A stretch of 64,000 nucleotides of DNA from Dysgonomonas sp. UBA5412 (GCA_002409595.1 DHNQ01000008.1:7600-71599); one strand, 5' to 3'; shown: positions 8,920 to 18,291, counted from the stretch's first letter. Notes: generated by a model not told the origin, from the letters alone. Numbers and translations: made by a program.

Positions 8920-11133
8920 ATGAAAAAAGGAATTAAACTCTTTATTTTTATTTGTTTAAGCATATTTTTCGTAAATATGAAAGCGCAAGAATTAAAATCA
9001 CCTAATGGAAATCTTATTCTCAACTTTGCTATTCAAGGAGATGGTGTTCCCACATACAGCCTTAACTATAAAGGTAAAGAAGTAATAAAACCCAGCAAAC
9101 TAGGGTTAGAATTAAAAGATAACAGCAACAGCCCGACTGACTTTAGTGATTTTTCGATAAAGCATGTGGAAGCCGACAATGAAGACAAGGTTTCGTTACT
9201 CAACGGTTTTGAGATATCGGATACAAAAACAAGCACATTCGATGAAAATTGGAATCCGGTATGGGGAGAAGTGAAACAAATACGAAATCACTATAATGAA
9301 TTAGCCGTAACCCTAAACCAAAAGTCAACAAACAGACATATACTTATACGTTTCCGCTTGTTTGACGATGGACTGGGTTTTCGTTATGAGTTTCCGGAAC
9401 AGAAAAATCTTGTCTATTTCGTAATCAAAGAAGAAAGAACTCAGTTTGCAATGGCGGGAGATCACAAAGCTTTTTGGATACCGGGCGATTACGACACACA
9501 AGAATATGACTATACAACGTCTAAGCTTTCAGAAATAAGAGGTCTGATGAATAAGGCTATTACACCAAATTCTTCGCAAACACCTTTTTCTACAACGGGA
9601 GTACAAACTGCCTTGATGATGAAAACAGATGACGGCTTATATATTAATCTGCACGAAGCAGCTTTGATTAACTATTCTTGCATGCATCTGAATCTGGATG
9701 ATAAAGATATGATTTTCGAATCGTGGTTAACACCCGATGCACAAGGAAACAAGGGATATATGCAAGCTCCTTGCAACACACCTTGGCGCACAGTAATAAT
9801 TAGTGATGATGCACGCGATGTTTTGGCTTCCCATATAACATTAAATCTGAACGAACCTTGTAAAATCGAAGATACGTCATGGATAAAACCGGTAAAATAT
9901 ATCGGCGTATGGTGGGAAATGATCACAGGCAAAAGCACTTGGGCATATACAGATGATCTATATAGTGTACAACTTGGCGTAACGGACTATTCTAAAACAA
10001 AACCGAATGGCAAACATGCTGCAAATACAGCACATGTGAAATCATATATAGACTTCGCAGCCCTTCATGGCTTTGATGGTGTATTGATTGAGGGTTGGAA
10101 TGTAGGTTGGGAGGATTGGTTTGGCAACTCTAAAGACTATGTTTTTGACTTTGTTACACCTTATCCCGATTTTGATGTAAAAGAATTGAATGCGTATGCA
10201 AAGAGTAAGGGTATAAAATTAATTATGCACCACGAAACATCTTCTTCCGTAAACAATTATGAACGCCATATGGATAAAGCATATCAATTTATGGTGGATA
10301 ATGGTTACAACTCTGTAAAAAGCGGTTATGTAGGAAATATTATCCCCAGGGGTGAACATCACTATGGACAGACAATAGTAAATCATTACCAATATGCACT
10401 GGAAAAAGCTGCTGACTATAAAATAATGATAAATGCACATGAAGCTGTTCGTCCTACCGGGGTATGCCGTACTTACCCAAATCTGATAGGAAATGAATCT
10501 GCTCGCGGAACAGAATATCAAGCTTTTGGAGGAAATAACCCGAACCATGTTACAATACTACCGTTTACCCGACTGATAGGAGGCCCGATGGATTATACTC
10601 CGGGTATATTTCAAATGGATGTAAGTAAATACAATCCTGACAATCATTCGCATGTAAACAGTACATTAGCAAACCAATTGGCTTTGTATGTTACAATGTA
10701 CAGCCCGTTACAGATGGCTGCCGACTTGCCTGAGACTTATAACCAATATTTAGACGCTTTTCAATTCATAAAAGATGTTGCTATCGACTGGGACGAATCT
10801 AAAATACTTGAAGCTGAACCGGGCGAATTTATTACTATTGCACGTAAGGCAAAAGGATCGAATAATTGGTTTGTGGGAAGTGTATGTGATGAAAATGGAA
10901 GAACCTCCAATATCTCATTTGAATATTTGAATCCTACTAAGACCTATATTGCAACCATATATAGCGATGCTAAAGATGCGCACTACAAAACAAACCCTCA
11001 AGCTTATAACATAAGAAAAGTCGTGGTAACGAATAAATCAAAACTATCTCAATTTTGTGCTCCGGCAGGTGGTTATGCAATAAGTATTGTTGAAGCCGAC
11101 AAGGCTCAAACTAAAGGATTAAAGAAACTATAA
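8920..11133 (+). CDS. susB: Glycoside hydrolase family 97 alpha-glucosidase (SusB-like, inverting type)
   Basis: Periplasmic enzyme releasing glucose from alpha-glucans; calcium-dependent in the SusB family. With the ATG at 8920 the protein has 737 residues, close to SusB, and begins with a clean signal peptide (MKKGIKLF to MKAQ). An N-terminal beta-sandwich is followed by the barrel with HGFDGVLIEGWNVGWEDW. The acidic residues of inverting GH97 enzymes are at Glu439 (HHETS), Glu508 (NAHEA), Glu526 (GNESA) and Glu532 (GTEY), which is the SusB numbering as I recall it. Retaining GH97 members use an Asp nucleophile instead. The gene is monocistronic between terminators and carries the same operator as susC. 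Confidence 0.94.
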   Translation: MKKGIKLFIFICLSIFFVNMKAQELKSPNGNLILNFAIQGDGVPTYSLNYKGKEVIKPSKLGLELKDNSNSPTDFSDFSIKHVEADNEDKVSLLNGFEISDTKTSTFDENWNPVWGEVKQIRNHYNELAVTLNQKSTNRHILIRFRLFDDGLGFRYEFPEQKNLVYFVIKEERTQFAMAGDHKAFWIPGDYDTQEYDYTTSKLSEIRGLMNKAITPNSSQTPFSTTGVQTALMMKTDDGLYINLHEAALINYSCMHLNLDDKDMIFESWLTPDAQGNKGYMQAPCNTPWRTVIISDDARDVLASHITLNLNEPCKIEDTSWIKPVKYIGVWWEMITGKSTWAYTDDLYSVQLGVTDYSKTKPNGKHAANTAHVKSYIDFAALHGFDGVLIEGWNVGWEDWFGNSKDYVFDFVTPYPDFDVKELNAYAKSKGIKLIMHHETSSSVNNYERHMDKAYQFMVDNGYNSVKSGYVGNIIPRGEHHYGQTIVNHYQYALEKAADYKIMINAHEAVRPTGVCRTYPNLIGNESARGTEYQAFGGNNPNHVTILPFTRLIGGPMDYTPGIFQMDVSKYNPDNHSHVNSTLANQLALYVTMYSPLQMAADLPETYNQYLDAFQFIKDVAIDWDESKILEAEPGEFITIARKAKGSNNWFVGSVCDENGRTSNISFEYLNPTKTYIATIYSDAKDAHYKTNPQAYNIRKVVVTNKSKLSQFCAPAGGYAISIVEADKAQTKGLKKL

Positions 11134-11148
11134 AAATAATATTTATCT

Positions 11149-11185
11149 AAAAAAGGCTGTTCTTCACGGAAAGAACAGCCTTTTT
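11149..11185. terminator. Bidirectional terminator between the GH97 gene and recA
   Basis: The stem GGCTGTTCTT / AAGAACAGCC (11155-11164 and 11171-11180) is flanked by an A run on the left and a T run on the right, so it can end both converging transcripts. Confidence 0.9.
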
Positions 11186-11208
11186 GCTTTATTATTGCTA
11201 TAATTTTA

Positions 11209-12234
11209 TTATTTCTTTTCTCTTAGAGCAGCAAAAATAAGAGTTTCTAGTTCTTCAGCCAATTCAGGATTATCTTTAATAGTATCCTTCGCAGCTTCAC
11301 GACCTTGTCCCAATTTGGTGTCGTTATAACTATACCACGATCCGCTTTTCTTTATTATGCCAAGGTCTGCTCCCAAGTCTACAATTTCTCCTGAACGGGA
11401 AATACCTTCCCCATACATAATATCAAATTCTGCTTTACGGAACGGCGGTGCAACTTTATTTTTTGCAACTTTGACACGAGTCTGGCTACCTTTCACCTCA
11501 TCACCATCTTTTAATTGACCGATACGTCGTATATCCAAACGAACCGAAGCATAATATTTTAGAGCATTACCTCCGGTTGTAGTTTCGGGCGAACCGAACA
11601 TAACTCCGATTTTATCACGTAGCTGATTGATAAAAATACAAGTAGTGCTTGTTTTATTGATAGCTGCTGTAAGTTTACGCAATGCTTGCGACATCAAACG
11701 GGCTTGCAATCCCATCTTAGAGTCTCCCATCTCGCCTTCCAATTCGGCTTTGGGAGTCAATGCCGCTACTGAGTCTATAACAACAATATCTATTGCTGAC
11801 GAACGAATCAATTGTTCTGCAATCTCAAGAGCCTGCTCTCCACTGTCGGGTTGCGAGATATAAAGATTTTCTACATCAACGCCTAGTTTTTCGGCATAGA
11901 AACGATCGAAAGCATGCTCTGCGTCTATTATCGCAGCCAAGCCTCCGGCTTTCTGAGCTTCGGCAATAGCATGAATCGCCAAAGTTGTTTTACCTGACGA
12001 TTCCGGTCCGTAGATTTCAATAACACGACCTCTCGGATAACCACCTACACCAAGTGCAGCATTTAAAGCGATGGAGCCGGTAGGAATAACAGCAATTTCA
12101 TCAACTTTATCGTCACCCATTTTCATAATTGAGCCTTTGCCATAGCTCTTTTCTATTTTGTCCATTGCAGCTTGCAAAGCTTTCAACTTTTCGAGGTTGG
12201 GTGCTGCTGCTTTTTTCTCTTTTTCTTCTGCCAT
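11209..12234 (-). CDS. recA: Recombinase RecA
   Basis: Cytoplasmic ATP-dependent strand-exchange protein of homologous recombination and SOS coprotease. The 341 residues contain Walker A GPESSGKTT (76-84), the DNA-binding loop region after ALRKLTAAINK, FINQLRDKIGVMFG and ETTTGGNALKYYASVRLD. The short N-terminal extension is Ala/Lys/Glu-rich and the acidic C-terminal tail is short. It is the last gene of the LOG / secreted protein / bcp / recA operon, 9 nt after bcp. No LexA-like box was recognised. Confidence 0.98.
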   Translation of the reverse strand: MAEEKEKKAAAPNLEKLKALQAAMDKIEKSYGKGSIMKMGDDKVDEIAVIPTGSIALNAALGVGGYPRGRVIEIYGPESSGKTTLAIHAIAEAQKAGGLAAIIDAEHAFDRFYAEKLGVDVENLYISQPDSGEQALEIAEQLIRSSAIDIVVIDSVAALTPKAELEGEMGDSKMGLQARLMSQALRKLTAAINKTSTTCIFINQLRDKIGVMFGSPETTTGGNALKYYASVRLDIRRIGQLKDGDEVKGSQTRVKVAKNKVAPPFRKAEFDIMYGEGISRSGEIVDLGADLGIIKKSGSWYSYNDTKLGQGREAAKDTIKDNPELAEELETLIFAALREKK

Positions 12235-12243
12235 TACTTTATT

Positions 12244-12705
12244 TTATAACTGTTTTAATATTTGTTGAGCATGCTCTTTTGTCTTAATCTCTTTGGGGCC
12301 GATTACCTTCTGTATTGTTCCGGTTTCGTCTATAAGAAAGGTAGTACGGATAGTACCCATAAATTTTCTACCCATAAATGTTTTTTCACCCCACACTCCG
12401 AATGTTTCCACCAGCTTTTTATCGGTATCGGAAATAAGAGGAAAGGGTAATTGTTGCTTTTCTATAAATCTTTTATGCGATTTCTCGTCATCTACACTTA
12501 CTCCAAGTATATGATATCCAGACTTTCGCAGTTCTGAAAAATTATCTCTAAAACTACAAGCTTCTGCTGTACATCCGGGGGTACTGTCTTTCGGATAAAA
12601 ATAAAGTACTAGTTTTTGTCCGGAATAATCTGACGCTTTTATTTCTTTTCCGTCCTGATCTTTACCTAAAATATCAGGTATTTTATCTCCTACATTCAAT
12701 CCCAT
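12244..12705 (-). CDS. bcp: Thioredoxin-dependent thiol peroxidase, Bcp/PrxQ type
   Basis: Reduces hydrogen peroxide and organic hydroperoxides, with thioredoxin as reductant, in the cytoplasm. The 153 residues have the AhpC/TSA thioredoxin fold with FYPKDSTPGCTAEACSF. Peroxidatic Cys45 and resolving Cys50 are at the positions expected for two-Cys Bcp/PrxQ proteins. It lies 9 nt from recA and 9 nt from the upstream hypothetical gene, so an oxidative-defence and repair enzyme share a transcript. Confidence 0.96.
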   Translation of the reverse strand: MGLNVGDKIPDILGKDQDGKEIKASDYSGQKLVLYFYPKDSTPGCTAEACSFRDNFSELRKSGYHILGVSVDDEKSHKRFIEKQQLPFPLISDTDKKLVETFGVWGEKTFMGRKFMGTIRTTFLIDETGTIQKVIGPKEIKTKEHAQQILKQL

Positions 12706-12714
12706 AATTCAAGC

Positions 12715-13257
12715 TTATTTTTTCTTAGCTTCCATATAAAAAGTCTTTTCATAAAGACTCTTTTCTTGTCTGACTAAGTTCCGTTTTTCTATTTTATTAT
12801 TTACTTTCTCATCAAACAGCCTTCCTGATTTATAATATTCATCGGCTCTAACGTTAGTATCAGCACCTAAAACGACATAATCTTCTAAAGCTTTTAGATT
12901 TTCGTTTATAGCATCTAAATAAGTAAGAACGGTTTTCTGATAATCTCCTCCTCCTTTATAAACAGCAACATCTGTTATTATGTTGCTTAACGCATTAATT
13001 TTCTGAATAGAGAGTGATGAAGTATTCTTCATATCTTTTTCTATTTTCTTATCCCAAACTTGTTGCACAAGGTCTTCGTACTCGGAATAGATAGCATCAG
13101 CATCTTTGACCATATCAAGTAGAAAATAGTTGTAGCTTCTTTTATTATCAATTTTTCTATTCCGCTCTATATTCTTTTTTATAATCTTCTTTTCGTCCTG
13201 CGCATATCCCATTAATGTAATAACAAATAATGAGAGTATAACAAAAGTATGCCTCAT
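12715..13257 (-). CDS. Secreted helical protein of unknown function
   Basis: Family not recognised. The 180-residue product has a signal peptide (MRHTFVILSL to GYAQ, cleavage about 20). It is Lys/Glu/Asp-rich and predicted mostly helical, with no Cys and no catalytic motif visible. It is probably periplasmic. It lies 9 nt upstream of bcp and 32 nt downstream of the LOG gene, inside the recA operon. Confidence 0.75.
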   Translation of the reverse strand: MRHTFVILSLFVITLMGYAQDEKKIIKKNIERNRKIDNKRSYNYFLLDMVKDADAIYSEYEDLVQQVWDKKIEKDMKNTSSLSIQKINALSNIITDVAVYKGGGDYQKTVLTYLDAINENLKALEDYVVLGADTNVRADEYYKSGRLFDEKVNNKIEKRNLVRQEKSLYEKTFYMEAKKK

Positions 13258-13289
13258 ATATTATTGTGTGTGTCTCGGATAAGTTTATG

Positions 13290-13865
13290 TTATTTTACTT
13301 CAAACCATTTGTCGTTTTTAAGAGGAACATATTTATTCATCTTGTCCAACAAGTTTTCTATATTTTTCTCGACTATTAATATTTTTCTATATTCGTCTTT
13401 CAAGAAACCGTTCTCTATCATTTTTTCCGACATTTCTATAAGCGGATCGTAATATCCATCGACATTTAATATTCCGATAGGTTTCTTATGCAAAGCCAGC
13501 TGCGACCAAGTAAGCATTTCGTATAACTCTTCAAGGGTTCCATATCCACCGGGTAGGGCAATTACGGCATCGCTCAACTTGTTCATCAATGCTTTTCGCT
13601 CATGCATCGTTTCCACAACATGTATTTCCGAGATATTCTTATGTTCTAGTTCTTTCTTCTTCAGAAACTCAGGTATAACACCTATCACTTTGCCTCCTCC
13701 GCTCAATACTCCGTCAGCAACGGCTCCCATCAATCCGACATGGGCTCCTCCATATACTACACCTAGTCCTTTTTGAGCTATTTTTTCTCCTAACAATGTG
13801 GCCTGTTTGACAAACTCAGGACTGTTTCCTGATGAAGAACCACAAAACACTGCTATATATTTCAT
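13290..13865 (-). CDS. LOG-family protein (putative nucleoside 5'-monophosphate phosphoribohydrolase)
   Basis: Cytoplasmic Rossmann-fold protein of the TIGR00730/LOG family. Characterised members cleave the base from (cytokinin) nucleoside monophosphates. The 191 residues carry both signatures: ETMHERKAL (85-93) and PGGYGTLEE (105-113). VFCGSSSGN at the N-terminus forms the nucleotide-binding loop. It is the first gene of the operon that ends with recA and has an exact -7 element about 26 nt upstream. The physiological substrate in this organism is unknown. Confidence 0.93.
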   Translation of the reverse strand: MKYIAVFCGSSSGNSPEFVKQATLLGEKIAQKGLGVVYGGAHVGLMGAVADGVLSGGGKVIGVIPEFLKKKELEHKNISEIHVVETMHERKALMNKLSDAVIALPGGYGTLEELYEMLTWSQLALHKKPIGILNVDGYYDPLIEMSEKMIENGFLKDEYRKILIVEKNIENLLDKMNKYVPLKNDKWFEVK

Positions 13866-13890
13866 CTATTAGTTTTGCTCTTTTATCTAA

Positions 13891-13898
13891 CAAAGATA
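13891..13898 (-). promoter_or_regulatory. -7 promoter element of the LOG-recA operon
   Basis: TATCTTTG on the minus strand is an exact match to TAnnTTTG. The predicted start lies about 22 nt before the ATG at 13865. No convincing -33 TTTG was found. Confidence 0.6.
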
Positions 13899-13954
13899 AT
13901 AAAATCTTATACATTATTCACGAATAAAGATGACGTTAAAAGCTTTTCAAATTA

Positions 13955-13962
13955 TATCTTTG
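13955..13962 (+). promoter_or_regulatory. -7 promoter element of the 13991 lipoprotein gene
   Basis: TATCTTTG exactly matches TAnnTTTG and is followed by a leader of about 25 nt. It is divergent from the LOG promoter 57 nt away. Confidence 0.6.
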
Positions 13963-13990
13963 TTTGTCAATTAAATAAAATACAAAACTC

Positions 13991-14473
13991 ATGAAACATC
14001 TTTTTCTTACCATAGGTGTAATTTTTCTATTCACGTATTGTTCCTCAACTCGTAATGCAAGTAAAGGGGTAGATAATGCTTGGTTTAATATTGCTGTCGC
14101 CGAGGATGTTGAAATATATACTGACACCTCCAGCATAAGACACGAAGGGGCAATAGCCTATGCCAGAGAGAAAAGAGTTTACATCACTCCTGAGAGCAAA
14201 AAGGCTTATGTGGACAAGATTAGAAATGAGTATATAAAGATGGACAAACCTGAGAAAGCTGATAAATGGAACGATTTCAGCTATTGCATATATAATTGCT
14301 TGTATGAATGTACGAACAAAAGATTTAAGGTTTTATCTGTCGAAGATTTTGATTCTACCGGCAAACGAATAGCTAAGACAACTCCTCCGAAGAAGGTTGA
14401 ACGATGGCTGAATGTCGATGCGGAAACAGTAGGTGACTATACTTTCTTTTTCGTTTGTGATTATCAGCAATAA
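13991..14473 (+). CDS. Lipoprotein, possibly surface-adhesin-E-like
   Basis: The 160-residue product has a lipobox (FLFTYCSST, Cys about 17). The pattern of the mature part, with WFNIAVAEDVEIYTDTSSI near the start, a central set of beta strands and a C-terminal ERWLNVDAETVGDYTFFFVC, resembles small surface-adhesin-E-like domains. That similarity is from memory of the pattern only. Two internal Cys in YCIYNCLYEC could be paired. It stands alone behind its own promoter. Confidence 0.75.
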   Translation: MKHLFLTIGVIFLFTYCSSTRNASKGVDNAWFNIAVAEDVEIYTDTSSIRHEGAIAYAREKRVYITPESKKAYVDKIRNEYIKMDKPEKADKWNDFSYCIYNCLYECTNKRFKVLSVEDFDSTGKRIAKTTPPKKVERWLNVDAETVGDYTFFFVCDYQQ

Positions 14474-14495
14474 CAAGAGGAAAAGGAAAAAAATC

Positions 14496-14503
14496 TATCT
14501 TTG
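14496..14503 (+). promoter_or_regulatory. -7 promoter element of the 14528 membrane protein gene
   Basis: TATCTTTG is an exact TAnnTTTG match, with a leader of about 20 nt before the ATG at 14528. Confidence 0.55.
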
Positions 14504-14527
14504 CCATATAAATTAATTTGACTGAAG

Positions 14528-16285
14528 ATGATTGCGATAATCACATCTTGGATAGCGATGTTAGTTGTCTTCCTTTCTTTTGGTGACATCTTGATATATC
14601 TATACAATAGACTTTGCAAACAGAATGAGGTATATGGGCTTACTGATACATTCCTTCTGGGTATGTGTTTTGTTTTAATTCCACTATCTATATCATCGTT
14701 GTGGCTGCCTTCTAATCAATTCGTTTTATTAGCTTTTGGTCTTCTAAGCATTATTTATTGGTATGTCAGGAAAGACAGATTCTATCAGATAGTAAAGCAT
14801 ATAAAATCCAAGATTGGCAATCTATCTATTTTACAGATATTTCTCTTTATCATTCCTGTTGCATGTCTTATTATAGTTATAATATGGCAAGTAGGTGTAT
14901 TTGATTCTCTTTTATATCATCAACAAAATATTAGATGGAACGAGGATTATGCGGTTGTTCCGGGACTTGGAAATCTTGAACACAGATTTAGTTTCAATTC
15001 CAACTATCTTCTACTCTCGGCTATATTCAGTTTTAGATTTCTATTCGGAGAAAGTGTGTATAGCATTCAGGTGTTGGTGCTGGCTTGTGTTATCTGTTGG
15101 ATCATAAAGAACATCATTCAATCGGGATATGAAGTTCGACAACTCTTTTTACTTATTATAATTACCGGTTATATATTTACCTTTGGTTATACCCTCGCAG
15201 CAACTTCCACAGATGCAATACCCAACATAGTTTCTTTTTACCTGATAGCAATGCTCCTACTATATCCGGATTCTCTAAAAAACAAAAAATTACTTTTAGT
15301 AACATTACCTATTGCTTTGGTAACTTTTAAGTTGGCGGTTATACCTCTTTGTTTATTTTCGCTATACATCATCGTTGGGTTAATAAGAGAGCGTAGTTAT
15401 AGAACAATATCATTTCTAACTATAATATCTTTATTTATAGTATCATTATGGATTATTAGAAACTTCATTATTTCGGGTTATATAATCTTTCCTCTACATG
15501 AAATTAATATTTTTTCTGTCGACTGGAAAGTTCCGTCATTCGTAGCAATAGAGGAAAGAGACTTTATTTTATCTTGTGGAATCAGAGTTTTAGACGATAT
15601 ATTAAAAGTTATTGCAAATCCGGAATTAACTCCAAGCGGTTTATATCAATGGATAATGAATTTCATCTTTGTTGGTCCTATTCTGCTATCTCCATTTATA
15701 GTTATATACTGTCTGATAAAAAAGAAATTCCTGAATAAAACAATATATTTTGTCTACCTTGTTCTTCTCGCAACGGTTGGATTATGGTATGTCGGAGGAC
15801 CGGATCCTAGATTTATCGGAGGAATACTATTCGCAATATTATATTATATTGTGTATTTATTATTTTCTACTTCGAAAGAAAAATATTTTTCCCGATGCGG
15901 GCTATTGCTTGTTTGCTCTTTTTCTGTATTAATGATTTATTGGGCAATAAGTCGCTCCATCAAATTTTATAATATGTTTGATATAGGAACACCTAAGGTT
16001 AATAGCCGTCCACTATCAGATATTCTGGTCAGACAATATCCATACCGAGAGTTACTAAAATCAGGAGGTTTATATATTTACAAATTTGTTCCTTATACTC
16101 TAAAGAACGGGTGTGTTATATATATTAGTAAATCGCCGGAAATACCAAATGGCAGATTTGTTTGTTTCGAAGATCCATTTCCCGGAACAGTGTTAAAAGC
16201 AGACGAATACAGTAAGTATCAAGATATAAGCACAATCGAGCCTAGAGGAGAATCTTTGCAAGATGGTTTTAGATCAAAGCAGTAA
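14528..16285 (+). CDS. Large polytopic membrane protein of unknown function
   Basis: The 585 residues have about a dozen hydrophobic segments throughout roughly 1-460, then a C-terminal soluble tail of about 120 residues. The arrangement (many TM helices, a charged loop FDSLLYHQQNIRWNEDYAVVP after about residue 125, short C-terminal domain) recalls GT-C-fold glycosyltransferases and related LIC_10190-type membrane proteins. I see no decisive catalytic motif. It is preceded by its own promoter and has no operon partner, so no pathway can be inferred. Confidence 0.8.
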   Translation: MIAIITSWIAMLVVFLSFGDILIYLYNRLCKQNEVYGLTDTFLLGMCFVLIPLSISSLWLPSNQFVLLAFGLLSIIYWYVRKDRFYQIVKHIKSKIGNLSILQIFLFIIPVACLIIVIIWQVGVFDSLLYHQQNIRWNEDYAVVPGLGNLEHRFSFNSNYLLLSAIFSFRFLFGESVYSIQVLVLACVICWIIKNIIQSGYEVRQLFLLIIITGYIFTFGYTLAATSTDAIPNIVSFYLIAMLLLYPDSLKNKKLLLVTLPIALVTFKLAVIPLCLFSLYIIVGLIRERSYRTISFLTIISLFIVSLWIIRNFIISGYIIFPLHEINIFSVDWKVPSFVAIEERDFILSCGIRVLDDILKVIANPELTPSGLYQWIMNFIFVGPILLSPFIVIYCLIKKKFLNKTIYFVYLVLLATVGLWYVGGPDPRFIGGILFAILYYIVYLLFSTSKEKYFSRCGLLLVCSFSVLMIYWAISRSIKFYNMFDIGTPKVNSRPLSDILVRQYPYRELLKSGGLYIYKFVPYTLKNGCVIYISKSPEIPNGRFVCFEDPFPGTVLKADEYSKYQDISTIEPRGESLQDGFRSKQ

Positions 16286-16316
16286 ATTATTAACACGTAT
16301 ACATAAGGATTGAAAT

Positions 16317-16688
16317 TTATTCAACTCGCTTTCCGAAAGGGAATAAAGCTAAAGGAATAAGTTTGAAATGTTGCTTGCCAAAGGGAATACCAATAATAGT
16401 GATGCAAAAGAGAATGCCCCAGAACAAATGAGTCATGGCAATCCAAAAGCCTCCGATAATGATCCAAATAATGTTCATTACCAAATTGAGGCATCCCAAA
16501 GAAGTGTTATCATCTACGACTTTGCTGCCGAAAGGCCAAAGAGCCAAAACACCAAGTTTGAAGGATTGAATACCAAAAGGAATACCGATTATAGTGATCA
16601 TCATCAAAAATCCTGCAATGAAATACTCCACTGCTATCATAAAACCACCAAAGACCACCCAAATAATATTACCAATTGTTTTCATCAC
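16317..16688 (-). CDS. YccF-family inner-membrane protein
   Basis: The 123-residue protein has two copies of the YccF (DUF307) repeat. Each is a hydrophobic helix pair ending in an ITIIGIPFG motif: ITIIGIPFGIQSFKL at about 32-46 and ITIIGIPFGKQHFKL at about 97-111. LALWPFG and LALFPFG follow the two copies. The function of the family is unknown. An exact -7 element lies 28 nt upstream. The ATG could be either of the first two Met codons. Confidence 0.92.
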   Translation of the reverse strand: MMKTIGNIIWVVFGGFMIAVEYFIAGFLMMITIIGIPFGIQSFKLGVLALWPFGSKVVDDNTSLGCLNLVMNIIWIIIGGFWIAMTHLFWGILFCITIIGIPFGKQHFKLIPLALFPFGKRVE

Positions 16689-16715
16689 ATTTTGAAATTA
16701 ATATTAATATAGAAA

Positions 16716-16723
16716 CAAATATA
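16716..16723 (-). promoter_or_regulatory. -7 promoter element of the YccF gene
   Basis: TATATTTG on the minus strand matches TAnnTTTG exactly, about 24 nt before the start at 16688 after allowing for the initiation offset. Confidence 0.5.
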
Positions 16724-16826
16724 GTCGGAAAAAGGGATATAAAACAAAAAATGATCTTACTTTTTCCATATCATATCTTTTCAATTGAATTAAAAATTTA
16801 TTATTTTGCAACAAAATGACACACGA

Positions 16827-17219
16827 ATGAAAAAGGTATATTTTCTCTTCTCATTATTCATTATTCTTATCATATCCACGTCATGGGGTTGCACTCCTTA
16901 TGATAGTAATAAGGTGAATAATGAATTAATACAGGGAAAATGGCTATTAATAGACGTAGATAGAGAACTTTATGATTCTGTAAAGGTAGATTATGCAAAG
17001 GAATTAACCTTCTTGATTTTTAAAAACAATGAATGCATCCAATATATGCCGGACTGGATGGATACACTAAAGTTTACGTTTGCTATCGATAACTATAAAT
17101 TACATTTATACAAAGACAGCACACCATTTCGTACTCTGACAATCAACTCCTTATCGTCCGACTCTCTGACATTGTCAGTAAAAGAGAATGAATGGGTATA
17201 CAAAAAAACAGAGCAATAG
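16827..17219 (+). CDS. Small lipocalin-like lipoprotein
   Basis: The 130-residue product starts at MKKVYFLF, giving a proper lipoprotein signal (IISTSWGCTP). The upstream in-frame ATG at 16806 would prepend polar residues. The mature part has the lipocalin-like opening NELIQGKWLLIDVD and the closing strands SDSLTLSVKENEWVYKK seen in small Bacteroidota envelope lipoproteins. Ligand unknown. The stop codon lies inside the terminator stem. It converges with a larger lipocalin-like lipoprotein. Confidence 0.8.
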   Translation: MKKVYFLFSLFIILIISTSWGCTPYDSNKVNNELIQGKWLLIDVDRELYDSVKVDYAKELTFLIFKNNECIQYMPDWMDTLKFTFAIDNYKLHLYKDSTPFRTLTINSLSSDSLTLSVKENEWVYKKTEQ

Positions 17220-17243
17220 TTCTTTAACTATTACTCTGTTTTT
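17203..17243. terminator. Terminator between two converging lipoprotein genes
   Basis: The stem AACAGAG-c-AATAGTT / AACTATT-a-CTCTGTT has a 3-nt loop and is flanked by A and T runs. It overlaps the stop codon of the 16827 gene and can serve both directions. Confidence 0.85.
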
Positions 17244-17271
17244 ATCTATTTAGATGTATATCTGTATCTTT

Positions 17272-18255
17272 TTATTCTGTTTTACGCCGGATAGTCGCCT
17301 CTGTTCTTATGACAACTGATATATCATTATTATAGCGTTCTTCTTTCCAATCAGTAAAGGTATCTATACCATTTACTTTTCTCATATTTTTCACCCACAT
17401 AAAAATACTATTATCAGATATGATTTTTCCTGAAGCATCTTTCTTCACATCTATGAAATGGATAACATCGTCTATAATAGCAATCGGATAGTCATGCTCT
17501 CCCCACTCGCCGGACCCTTTGTATTGTTGTTTCATCAAACATCGACGAGTACCGGCATCGTTTGTATAAAATTTGTATGTAAGCCCGATTAAAGTGTCAC
17601 CTCCGATTTTTGACTCTTTAGCATTGTAGTTACCTCCTTCATAAAAGGCAAAGCCCGAAACTTCCCATGACCCTTTCGACATATCGTCAAAATCTATTTT
17701 AACCTTAGGCGGATTTAAATCACTATAATCTGGATTTACATCGACATTCCGTTGACATTTTGTATCGGTAATGATGTAAACATTATTTTTTATATCTGTA
17801 CCCCAATAAGCTATATCAACCTTAAGCACACCCTTTTCTGCATCAAAAGTACGTACCTTTTGTTTTGCCGAGATAGAATCCTCTCCTTTTTTATTTTTTA
17901 GAATAAACATTACAGTATCTTCTTTAACCAGATATTTTCCCTCATCAATAAGACCCTTTAATGCATTATAACTTTTAAATCTGTAATCTGTACCTGATTG
18001 ATAAAATTCAGTTCTAAATCCGTCATTATCAATCAATCGTAAACCTTTGAATAGAGTCTCTGATGGTTTTTCGGGATTGAAACGAATCTCTTTTGAGAAA
18101 TAATAAGTTTCCCACACCCCTTTAAGAGCCTCTTCGGATAATGTTACAGGTTTAACTGGTTCTGGCTTGACAGGCACAACAGGCTCATCGCTATTACTTG
18201 CACAACTAAATAAGCCAATAGATAGGAATAGTAAGGTATATGATAATAACTTCAT
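17272..18255 (-). CDS. Lipoprotein with two lipocalin-like domains
   Basis: The 327-residue product starts at MKLLSYTLLF. The signal ends with the lipobox GLFSCASN (Cys 18). A promoter -7 box at 18292-18299 lies over the longer open frame, which excludes its earlier ATG. Two similar halves follow: LKGVWETYYFSKEIRF at about 45 and SKGSWEVSGFAFYEGG at about 195. Each opens like a lipocalin-like domain, so an internal duplication is likely. A Pro/Val/Lys-rich linker follows the lipid anchor. Function unknown. Confidence 0.8.
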   Translation of the reverse strand: MKLLSYTLLFLSIGLFSCASNSDEPVVPVKPEPVKPVTLSEEALKGVWETYYFSKEIRFNPEKPSETLFKGLRLIDNDGFRTEFYQSGTDYRFKSYNALKGLIDEGKYLVKEDTVMFILKNKKGEDSISAKQKVRTFDAEKGVLKVDIAYWGTDIKNNVYIITDTKCQRNVDVNPDYSDLNPPKVKIDFDDMSKGSWEVSGFAFYEGGNYNAKESKIGGDTLIGLTYKFYTNDAGTRRCLMKQQYKGSGEWGEHDYPIAIIDDVIHFIDVKKDASGKIISDNSIFMWVKNMRKVNGIDTFTDWKEERYNNDISVVIRTEATIRRKTE

Positions 18256-18291
18256 TATGTTTTGTAAAATTGTGTCTATATTAAGAGGATA

